Both the position numbers and the translations under genes were made by a program. The notes beneath the pieces were generated by a model, which was not told the DNA's origin, made no database searches, and saw only the letters and a list, made by a program, of their open reading frames with translations. From contig JAEZFL010000060.1 of NCBI GenBank assembly GCA_023417515.1, forward strand, positions 1 to 18,937: a stretch of 18,937 nt of DNA, in the 5' to 3' direction. This DNA is from Pseudomonadota bacterium (GTDB taxonomy: Bacteria > Pseudomonadota > Alphaproteobacteria > Sphingomonadales > Sphingomonadaceae). Below, one piece after another: positions 1 to 4,903 of this stretch; the first letter of the stretch is position 1, and each line of letters opens with the position of its first letter.

Positions 1-51
1 CTCGCGTCGCGAGCGGTCCCCCTCCCCATGCAGCTTCGCTGCACAGGGAGG
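1..51 (-). repeat. Two-hairpin palindromic unit (REP-like), truncated by window start
   Basis: Read on the minus strand this is the same kind of unit as those at 719-859 and 18874-18937. Hairpin 1 spans 21-51: CCTCCC (21-26) pairs with GGGAGG (46-51), and TGCAGC (29-34) pairs with GCTGCA (38-43) around a TTC loop, with a 2x2 internal bulge. Part of hairpin 2 lies at 1-17 and runs into the window edge. The GGGAGG arm is also the Shine-Dalgarno sequence of the gene that starts at 58. Confidence 0.75.
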
Positions 52-57
52 AATTTG
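46..57 (+). promoter_or_regulatory. Ribosome binding site within a repeat hairpin (DUF969 gene)
   Basis: GGGAGG at 46-51 lies 6 nt before the ATG at 58 and is the only good Shine-Dalgarno sequence near the start. It is the 3' arm of a 12-bp palindromic hairpin, so it would be base-paired in the folded mRNA. It favours the start at 58 over the in-frame ATG at 28, which lies inside the hairpin and has no Shine-Dalgarno of its own. Confidence 0.65.
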
Positions 58-870
58 ATGGCGGAATATCTCCCGCTTCTCGGCATCCTGATCGTCGTCG
101 TCGGCTTCGCGCTGAAGCTCAACCCAATGATCGTCGTGACCGTATCGGCGCTCGCGACGGGGCTGCTCGCGGGCATGGACCCGGTGACGGTCATCTCGAC
201 GCTCGGCAAGGCGTTCAATGACAACCGGATCATTGCGATCGTGTGGATCGTGCTTCCGGTCATCGGACTGCTGGAGCGCTACGGGCTTCAGCAGCGGGCG
301 CGGGCGCTGATCTCCAATTTCCGCAACGCCACGGTCGGCAGGCTGCTGATCCTCTACCTCATCTACCGCCAGATCACCGCTGCCGTCGGGCTCCATTCGA
401 CCGCCGGACACCCGCAGACGGTGCGGCCGCTGGTTGCGCCGATGGCGCTTGCTGCGGCCGAGAAGCAGGGGCCGGTCGACGAAGCGCGGGCGGAGAAGGT
501 CAAGGCTTTCTCGGCCGCGACCGACAATGTCGGCCTGTTCTTCGGCGAGGACATCTTCTTCGCGATCGGCTCGATCGTTCTGATCCAGGCGACCCTGGCG
601 ACCTACGGGATCGACCTTACGCCGCTGCAGCTCGCCTTGTGGGCGATCCCGACCGCGGTGGCGGCGTTCGTGATTCATGGTTCTAGGCTGCTGATGCTGG
701 ATCGGCGGCTGCGCAGTTCCTCCCTGCCGCCGCAGGCGGCGGGGAGAGGGACCATCGGCGAAGCCGATGGTGGAGGGGTAGGCGAGGGCGCGAGCCAGCT
801 ACCCCTCCACCATGCTTCGCATGGTCCCCCTCCCCATGAGCCTTCGGCTCACAGGGAGGAACGGCCATGA
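58..870 (+). CDS. DUF969 family inner-membrane protein with repeat-derived C-terminal tail
   Basis: This 270-aa protein matches the DUF969 family, which is found next to DUF979 in many bacteria; its function is unknown. It is very hydrophobic, with likely membrane segments near residues 4-21, 24-40, 60-78, 170-188 and 195-212. Conserved-looking blocks include the polar stretch RQITAAVGLHSTAGHPQTVR and the later FGEDIFFAIGS. The family-like region ends around residue 217 (RLLMLDRR). Residues from about 221 to 268 are encoded by an inverted pair of palindromic repeat units and look non-natural (rich in G, P, S, H), so the original stop codon was probably lost to the repeat. The stop overlaps the DUF979 start (ATGA at 867-870), which suggests translational coupling. 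A role as half of a two-subunit permease is inferred from its pairing with DUF979. Confidence 0.85.
   Translation: MAEYLPLLGILIVVVGFALKLNPMIVVTVSALATGLLAGMDPVTVISTLGKAFNDNRIIAIVWIVLPVIGLLERYGLQQRARALISNFRNATVGRLLILYLIYRQITAAVGLHSTAGHPQTVRPLVAPMALAAAEKQGPVDEARAEKVKAFSAATDNVGLFFGEDIFFAIGSIVLIQATLATYGIDLTPLQLALWAIPTAVAAFVIHGSRLLMLDRRLRSSSLPPQAAGRGTIGEADGGGVGEGASQLPLHHASHGPPPHEPSAHREERP
719..859. repeat. Inverted pair of two-hairpin REP-like units
   Basis: A forward unit (719-782) and a reverse unit (799-859) flank a 17-nt spacer. In the forward unit GCCGCC/GGCGGC (726-740) forms hairpin 1 and ACCATCGGC/GCCGATGGT (751-771) forms hairpin 2. In the reverse unit ACCATGC/GCATGGT (809-825) forms hairpin 2, and TGAGCC/GGCTCA inside CCTCCC/GGGAGG (829-859) forms hairpin 1. 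The 15 bases at 767-781 and 799-813 are perfect inverted repeats, so the whole block could also fold as one large stem. It lies inside the DUF969 reading frame. Confidence 0.85.
854..866 (+). promoter_or_regulatory. Ribosome binding site within a repeat hairpin (DUF979 gene)
   Basis: GGGAGG at 854-859 is 7 nt before the ATG at 867 and is the 3' arm of the hairpin at 829-859. The geometry matches the site before the DUF969 gene. The inner stem differs (TGAGCC/GGCTCA instead of TGCAGC/GCTGCA), but pairing is fully kept. Confidence 0.65.
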
Positions 871-1817
871 TCACGCTGCAGTGGATCTACACGCTCGTCG
901 GCCTCATGTTCGCGGCTTTCGCATTGCTCAGCGCCCTCGACCAGAGCAACGGCAAGCGCTTCGGCAACGCGGCCTTCTGGGGGCTGATGGCGCTGAGCCT
1001 GCTCGCCGGATCCTGGCTCGGCGACTTCGCCAACGGGCTGCTCGTGCTCGGCCTCGCGGGGCTTGCCGGCTTCGGCTTCCTCGGCCGTTCGGACCCGCCC
1101 ACGACCAACGACGAGGAGCGGGTGCAATGGTGCGCTCGACTCGGCAACAAACTGTTCCTGCCGGCGCTGATCATCCCGGTCACCGCGATCGTCGGAACCA
1201 TCCTCTACACCTACACGCCGCTGAAGGATTCCGGCCATTTCGAGGCCAGGCGCGAGACCTACATGTTCCTCGTCATCGGCGTTCTGATCGCTCTGGCGAC
1301 GATCGCGATGTGGCTTCGGCCGCCCGCCTCGGCGCCGCTCCAGGAGGGCAGGCGCCTGATCGACGCGATCGGCTGGGCGGCGGTTCTTCCGCAGATGCTC
1401 GCGGCCTTGGGCGTGGTGTTCGCGGCGGCGGGAATCGGCGAGATCATCGGCGGAGCCACCCGCGCGGCGATCCCGCCAGGCAGCATCTTCCTCACCGTCG
1501 CCGTGTTCGGCATCGGCATGGCCCTGTTCACGATGATCATGGGCAATGCCTTCGCCGCCTTCCCGGTGATGACCGCGGCGATCGGCGTTCCGCTCCTCAT
1601 CCAGACCTATGGCGGCGACGCCGCGGTGGTCGGAGCGGTCGGAATGCTGGCGGGCTTCTGCGGGACCCTGATGACCCCCATGGCCGCCAATTTCAACATC
1701 GTGCCGGCCGCGCTCCTCGAGCTCAAGGACCGCAACGGCGTGATCAAGGCTCAGATCGGCACCGCGCTTCCGCTGCTCGTCGTCAACATCGTCCTGATCT
1801 GGTGGTTCGCCTTCTGA
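867..1817 (+). CDS. DUF979 family inner-membrane protein (putative permease subunit)
   Basis: This 316-aa multi-pass membrane protein resembles the DUF979 family, the usual neighbour of DUF969. Hydrophobic stretches cover most of its length, at roughly residues 5-22, 35-50, 55-70, 95-112, 130-148, 172-195, 208-235, 250-270 and 295-315. The Gly-rich, helix-breaking segment around GMLAGFCGTLMTPMAANFNI (about residues 257-276) is typical of transporter cores with re-entrant loops. The start at 867 overlaps the DUF969 stop, and a GGGAGG site lies 7 nt upstream. The family function is not established; a transporter built with DUF969 is inferred from hydrophobicity and strict pairing. The codon pattern and frame are clean to the stop at 1815-1817. 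Confidence 0.88.
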   Translation: MITLQWIYTLVGLMFAAFALLSALDQSNGKRFGNAAFWGLMALSLLAGSWLGDFANGLLVLGLAGLAGFGFLGRSDPPTTNDEERVQWCARLGNKLFLPALIIPVTAIVGTILYTYTPLKDSGHFEARRETYMFLVIGVLIALATIAMWLRPPASAPLQEGRRLIDAIGWAAVLPQMLAALGVVFAAAGIGEIIGGATRAAIPPGSIFLTVAVFGIGMALFTMIMGNAFAAFPVMTAAIGVPLLIQTYGGDAAVVGAVGMLAGFCGTLMTPMAANFNIVPAALLELKDRNGVIKAQIGTALPLLVVNIVLIWWFAF

Positions 1818-1825
1818 TCCGAACT

Positions 1826-1912
1826 CGTCATGCCGGACTTGATCCGGCATCCATCTTCTTCCTACCGAAGCGAGCCAAAGAAGGTGGACCCCGGATCAAG
1901 TCCGGGGTGACG
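1826..1912. repeat. Intergenic inverted-repeat element of two covarying palindromes
   Basis: Two related palindromes face each other: 1827-1853 with stem TGCCGG/CCGGCA and loop ACTTGAT, and about 1885-1911 with stem CCCCGG/CCGGGG and loop ATCAAGT. Each begins or ends with GTCA and TCCA (or their complements). They are separated by about 31 nt of mainly pyrimidine-then-purine sequence. Such GTCATGCC...ATCCA elements are common between genes in alphaproteobacteria (from memory). The element fills the DUF979-DUF2891 gap and ends 11 nt before the DUF2891 start codon. Confidence 0.8.
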
Positions 1913-1923
1913 AAAGAGAGCGG

Positions 1924-2922
1924 ATGAATCAACAACTCACCCTCGCCGCCGCCGAGCGCTTCGCCGAGGCGGCGCTCGGCCACGTCACCCGCGAATATCC
2001 GCACAAGCTCGACCATGTCATGGACGGACCCGAAGACGTTCGCGGGCCGCGTGACCTTCACCCGATCTTCTTCGGAAGCTTCGACTGGCACAGCTGCGTC
2101 CACGGCTACTGGCTGCTGATGCGGCTTCGGCGGCTGTTCCCCGAAATGGCGCAGGCGCGGCGCATCGACACGCTGTTCGAGGAGATGCTCACCGAGGACA
2201 ATGTCGCCGGCGAGCTCGCCTATCTCGACCGCGCTTATTCCGGCGGTTTCGAGCGGCCTTACGGCTGGGCCTGGCTGATCGCTCTTCACCGCGAGGCTCA
2301 GGAGCGGCCGGACCAGCCTTATGCGGACATCCTCCAGCCGCTCGCCCGCGCCTTCGCTGACCGCTTCCTCACCTACCTGCCCAAGCTCACCTATCCGATC
2401 CGTGTCGGCGCTCATTACAACACGGCCTTCGCCCTGATCCTCGTGCTCGGCTGGGCGGACAGGAACGATGCCGAGCTGGCCGCCTTGGTGCGAGCCCGGG
2501 CCTCCGACTATTATTCCGGCGACCGCGATTGCCCCGGCTGGGAGCCGGGCGGCGACGAGTTTCTCTCGGCGGCGATGGTCGAGGCGCTGCTGATGCGCCA
2601 CGTGCTCGGCGAGGCGGAATTCGCCGCCTGGTTCAACGCCTTCCTGCCGCGGCTTGCAGAGGGCGAGCCGGCGAGCCTGTTCGCGCCCGCCTTCGTGTCC
2701 GACCGGAGCGACGGCAAGATCGCCCATCTCGACGGCTTCAACCTGACCCGGGCATGGTGCTGGCGCGGGATCGCCGATCGGCTCGGCCCGGCTCTCGCCG
2801 AACGGGCGCGCGCAACTGCCGAGGTCCATCTCGACGCGAGCCTGCCCCACGTCACCGGCGACTATATGGGCGAGCATTGGCTCGCGACCTTCGCCCTGCT
2901 CGCTCTGGAGCAGCCCGCATGA
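1924..2922 (+). CDS. DUF2891 family protein
   Basis: This 332-aa soluble protein is recognised as a DUF2891 member. Visible hallmarks are an N-terminal block with HPIFFGSFDWHSCVHGYW (about residues 47-64), a SGGFERPYGWAW motif near 109-120, a GAHYNTAF block near 161-168, and a DCPGWEPGGDEFLS block near 202-215. The repeated W, H, Y and acidic residues in these blocks suggest a helical-barrel enzyme or binding pocket, but no activity is known. There is no signal peptide or membrane segment, so it should be cytoplasmic. It follows the DUF969/DUF979 pair in the same direction, separated by the repeat at 1826-1912. The cluster suggests that it acts on whatever the membrane pair moves. A weak purine-rich site (GAAAGAGAG) precedes the ATG. 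Confidence 0.87.
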   Translation: MNQQLTLAAAERFAEAALGHVTREYPHKLDHVMDGPEDVRGPRDLHPIFFGSFDWHSCVHGYWLLMRLRRLFPEMAQARRIDTLFEEMLTEDNVAGELAYLDRAYSGGFERPYGWAWLIALHREAQERPDQPYADILQPLARAFADRFLTYLPKLTYPIRVGAHYNTAFALILVLGWADRNDAELAALVRARASDYYSGDRDCPGWEPGGDEFLSAAMVEALLMRHVLGEAEFAAWFNAFLPRLAEGEPASLFAPAFVSDRSDGKIAHLDGFNLTRAWCWRGIADRLGPALAERARATAEVHLDASLPHVTGDYMGEHWLATFALLALEQPA

Positions 2923-2991
2923 GCCGGCCGATGTCGGCATGGTTTACAAAAGCCTAACGTGCGAATCCGCAAAACCGCGGAAATCCGCCAT

Positions 2992-3007
2992 TGGCCCGGC
3001 TCTTGCT
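2992..3007 (+). promoter_or_regulatory. Sigma-54 (-24/-12) promoter before small membrane protein gene
   Basis: TGGCCCG-N4-TTGCT matches the RpoN consensus TGGCACG-N4-TTGCW at all but one position. GG is at 2993-2994 and GC at 3005-3006. The predicted transcription start is about 3018, next to the ATG at 3019, so the mRNA would be leaderless or nearly so. It resembles the promoter at 3954-3969 ahead of the psp genes. Confidence 0.65.
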
Positions 3008-3018
3008 CTGATGCGGGC

Positions 3019-3291
3019 ATGTTGCGAAAGATCGGACGCCTGTTCGTCATCAAGACCCGTTTCGAGGCCTGCGCGGTCATCTACGCGCTCGCGGTCGGGG
3101 CGATGACCCGGGGCATGCAATATCTCGAAATCTATCCCGGCTTTCCCGGCTATCTGTTCGTGGCCGCGGCCGCGGGCGTGGTGTTCATGGCCGGTGCCAA
3201 GCTGATGGAGGCGACCCGGCCCGATGCCGGCTATCGCCGCCGCAAGGACGATCTCGACCAGTTCGGAACGCCGGTCCGCACCGCCCGTTGA
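3019..3291 (+). CDS. Small membrane protein, unknown function
   Basis: This 90-aa protein has an N-terminal basic stretch (MLRKIGRLFVIKTR), two likely membrane segments (about residues 17-31 and 44-62) and a charged, Arg/Lys/Asp-rich C-terminal tail of about 25 residues. I recognise no named family, although proteins of this shape are common in sphingomonads. The in-frame ATG at 2959 would start upstream of the sigma-54 promoter, so 3019 is preferred. No Shine-Dalgarno sequence precedes 3019, which fits the predicted leaderless transcript. A later start at one of the internal Met codons (near residue 30) cannot be excluded. Being behind a sigma-54 promoter less than 1 kb from the psp operon suggests an envelope-stress role, which is inference. 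Confidence 0.7.
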   Translation: MLRKIGRLFVIKTRFEACAVIYALAVGAMTRGMQYLEIYPGFPGYLFVAAAAGVVFMAGAKLMEATRPDAGYRRRKDDLDQFGTPVRTAR

Positions 3292-3320
3292 CCTTCCAGG
3301 GTCAGCAAGGACAGGCGACG

Positions 3321-3539
3321 ATGACGGACAGCAAGCAGCCCTCGGGTGAAGTCGAAGGGGCGATGGCCAGCGGCGGCGAGAGCCAGGGCGGCGAACATCC
3401 CGGCCCCAGCAGAGACAAGAAGCCCGCTTTTTCCGGCGGCCAGACCGAGAAGGGCTATCACGGCACCGGCCAGCTCGGCGCCGACAAGGCCGGCGACGGC
3501 AACGCGAACGCGCCGGCGAAGAGCGCGGATAAGGACTAA
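3321..3539 (+). CDS. Small hydrophilic, probably disordered protein
   Basis: This 72-aa protein is rich in Gly, Ser, Lys, Asp and Ala, with no hydrophobic core, cysteine or membrane segment. It looks intrinsically disordered. The ATG at 3321 has AAGGA about 10 nt upstream. An in-frame TTG at 3288 would overlap the previous stop codon and is less likely. It follows the small membrane protein gene by 29 nt and may share its sigma-54 transcript. No function can be assigned; stress-related hydrophilic proteins have similar composition, but that is only a resemblance. Confidence 0.6.
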   Translation: MTDSKQPSGEVEGAMASGGESQGGEHPGPSRDKKPAFSGGQTEKGYHGTGQLGADKAGDGNANAPAKSADKD

Positions 3540-3553
3540 AATCAAATCTACTT

Positions 3554-3581
3554 GTCATTCCCGCGACAGCGGGAATCCAGC
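3554..3581 (+). repeat. Left 28-nt palindrome of GIY-YIG composite
   Basis: Begins GTCATTCCCGCG and ends GCGGGAATCCAGC. It matches the reverse complement of 3819-3846 at 27 of 28 positions. Confidence 0.9.
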
Positions 3582-3588
3582 TTCATTC

Positions 3589-3804
3589 ATGAGCGGGGGC
3601 TGGGTCTATCTGATGGCGAACCGCTATCGCGGGACCATCTACACGGGCGTGACCCGGCTGGTCCATGTCGAGCCTTTCGAACGGATCGTCGAGGCGATCG
3701 CCCGCGAGAAAGCGATCAAGAAGTGGCTCCGAGCCTGGAAGATCGAGTTGATCGAGAGCGCCAATCCGGACTGGGACGATCTGTTCGAGTTGCTCCCCGA
3801 TTGA
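3589..3804 (+). pseudogene. GIY-YIG endonuclease with internal deletion, probably inactive
   Basis: The 71-aa product starts like small GIY-YIG nucleases (GGWVYLMANRYRGTIYTGVT) and ends like them (AIAREKAIKKWLRAWKIELI, then NPDWDDLFELL). Family members are usually about 95 aa. About 25 residues that normally follow GVT are missing, including the segment with the conserved catalytic Arg and the His of the usual RR..EH motif. The junction is in frame (GVTRLVHVEPFE), so no stop or frameshift arose. The metal-binding Glu in the AREK helix is kept. The ATG at 3589 lies 7 nt after the left palindrome and has no Shine-Dalgarno, so expression may be weak. Cleavage activity is unlikely. Confidence 0.75.
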
Positions 3805-3818
3805 ATGGAAGGAAGGCA

Positions 3819-3846
3819 GCTGGATTCCCGCTTTCGCGGGAATGAC
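3819..3846 (-). repeat. Right 28-nt palindrome of GIY-YIG composite
   Basis: Inverted copy of 3554-3581 with a single mismatch in the loop. It starts 14 nt after the GIY-YIG stop codon. Confidence 0.9.
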
Positions 3847-3927
3847 AGGTGAGTTCCACAAGTTGGTGAAAAGTCCCAACTCGTGGCGGCGTGTCGATCC
3901 GTTGCGCTCGGTCTCGCGCCCAGAAAC

Positions 3928-3941
3928 CGCAGTTTTCTGCG
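3928..3941. promoter_or_regulatory. Small palindrome upstream of psp sigma-54 promoter
   Basis: CGCAG-TTTT-CTGCG is a perfect 5-bp inverted repeat that ends 12 nt before the -24 element. It might be an activator-binding half of a PspF-type site, but enhancers usually lie 80-120 bp upstream, so this is a weak call. Confidence 0.25.
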
Positions 3942-3953
3942 CCTCCCAGCAAT

Positions 3954-3969
3954 TGGCACGCCTCCTGCA
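3954..3969 (+). promoter_or_regulatory. Sigma-54 (-24/-12) promoter of psp operon
   Basis: TGGCACG-N4-CTGCA has the full TGGCACG -24 element and GC at 3967-3968, with correct spacing. Predicted transcription start is about 3980, giving a 31-nt leader to the ATG at 4011. Sigma-54 control with the enhancer-binding protein PspF is the known mode of psp regulation in proteobacteria. No pspF gene lies in this window. Confidence 0.8.
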
Positions 3970-4010
3970 AAGTTCCTGGTGTCGCAATGATGCGGCAGGA
4001 ACTTGGGAGA

Positions 4011-4172
4011 ATGAACGTGAACATCCGCTTCGAAAATATCCGCCGCAAGTCCGCTTCCGCGGCTGCCGCCCTGGTCGTCTCGGCCTTCTTCATCAGCGCC
4101 GCCATCGGTCCGGCGGTGTCGACGCCCTCGACCCAGACCGCCCAGGCCGAAGCGATGGTTCGCGCCGCCTGA
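4011..4172 (+). CDS. Small membrane protein, first gene of psp operon
   Basis: This 53-aa protein has a basic N-terminus (MNVNIRFENIRRKSASAAAA), one hydrophobic segment at about residues 17-34, and a short Thr/Gln/Ala-rich tail. It could be a single-pass membrane peptide or an exported peptide with a cleavable signal. The ATG at 4011 has AGGA 10 nt upstream and GGGAGA directly before it. Two ATGs at 3987 and 3990 lack a ribosome binding site. It is the first reading frame behind the sigma-54 promoter and sits 40 nt ahead of pspA, so it should be induced with the phage-shock response. I know of no named family for it. It could also act simply as a translated leader. Confidence 0.6.
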   Translation: MNVNIRFENIRRKSASAAAALVVSAFFISAAIGPAVSTPSTQTAQAEAMVRAA

Positions 4173-4181
4173 TCGCGGCGC
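4162..4181 (+). other. Hairpin between leader gene and pspA
   Basis: GCGCCGC (4162-4168) pairs with GCGGCGC (4175-4181) around a 6-nt loop that holds the leader gene stop codon (4170-4172). No T-run follows, so it is more likely an RNA-processing or attenuation structure than a terminator. Confidence 0.4.
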
Positions 4182-4212
4182 TGCCATCAAGACTACCCAG
4201 GAGTTCGTACGA

Positions 4213-4875
4213 ATGAGCATCTTTTCCAGGGCCCGCGACATCATCGCCGCCAACGTCACCGATCTCATCGATCGTGCCGACGACCCGGCGAAGACGATCA
4301 GGGTGATCATCATGGAGATGGAAGAGACGCTCGTCGAAGTCCGCGCCGCTGCCGCGCGCTCCATTGCCGACAGCAAAGAGAAGCAGCGCCAGGTCGCGGT
4401 CATCGAGAACCTTCAGGCAAGCTGGACCGACCGCGCCGAGCTGGCGCTGGAAAAGGGCCGTGAGGACCTCGCCCGAGCCGCCCTGGTCGAGAAGGAGAAG
4501 CTCGCCGGAATGGCCGAAGAGCTCCGCGAGGAGATGGCGGGCATCACCACGACTCTGAAGGCGTCGGAAATGGACATCGCCAAGCTGGAAGCGAAGCTCC
4601 GCGAGGCGCGCAACCGCCAGTCGGCGATCGCGACACGGATGGAGAGCGCCCAGCACCGCGTTCGGATGCGGGAAATGTATGCCGGGCAGCGCACCGAGGC
4701 GGCTTTCGCCAGCTTCGACCTGCTCGAGCGCCAGGCGGATTTCGCGGAAGGCCAGGCCGAGGCGCTCGCGCTCGCCGCCCCGCGCAGCCTGGAGGAAGAG
4801 ATTGCCGAGCTGCGCGTCGCCGAACGGGTCGACGCGGAGCTCGAGGCGATGAAGGCGGCGCGCAACGCCGCCTGA
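4213..4875 (+). CDS. pspA: Phage shock protein A (PspA/IM30 family)
   Basis: PspA is a peripheral inner-membrane protein that senses and repairs membrane stress. In known systems it also inhibits the activator PspF and forms ESCRT-III-like assemblies. The 220-aa length fits the family. The N-terminus has the family pattern MSIFSRARDIIAANVTDLID followed by DDPAKTIRVIIMEMEETLVE. The rest is a long, charged coiled coil up to about residue 190, with a short Ala/Glu-rich end. GGAG lies 11 nt before the ATG at 4213. It is the second gene behind the sigma-54 promoter at 3954 and is followed by pspC and a PspB-like gene, so the operon identity is well supported. No damage is visible. Confidence 0.96.
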   Translation: MSIFSRARDIIAANVTDLIDRADDPAKTIRVIIMEMEETLVEVRAAAARSIADSKEKQRQVAVIENLQASWTDRAELALEKGREDLARAALVEKEKLAGMAEELREEMAGITTTLKASEMDIAKLEAKLREARNRQSAIATRMESAQHRVRMREMYAGQRTEAAFASFDLLERQADFAEGQAEALALAAPRSLEEEIAELRVAERVDAELEAMKAARNAA

Positions 4876-4903
4876 CCGAAAGCAAAGGGACCAAGAGGGA
4901 GCA

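Larger units (their letters stand above)
3554..3846. mobile_element. GIY-YIG gene framed by inverted palindromes (mobile-element-like composite)
   Basis: The ends at 3554-3581 and 3819-3846 are 28-nt inverted repeats with one mismatch. Each is itself a palindrome (TTCCCGCG...GCGGGAA). Between them lies only the GIY-YIG reading frame. The composite of about 293 bp looks like a transferable cassette. Similar palindromes beside small GIY-YIG genes occur in many proteobacteria (from memory), but mobility of this unit is not shown. Confidence 0.5.

Noticed and set aside
28..57. Alternative DUF969 start at ATG 28
   Set aside because: The codon sits inside the repeat hairpin without a Shine-Dalgarno, while ATG 58 has GGGAGG at correct distance.
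849..1850. Long minus-strand open frame opposite DUF979
   Set aside because: Low-complexity charged translation, typical of an antisense shadow in GC-rich DNA. The plus-strand DUF979 is a clear family match.
3346..3588. Extended frame upstream of the GIY-YIG start
   Set aside because: It overlaps the hydrophilic protein gene in another frame and crosses the left palindrome. The family similarity begins just after the ATG at 3589.
3554..3846. CRISPR-like repeats
   Set aside because: Only two copies exist, in inverted orientation and with a gene between them, so there is no array.
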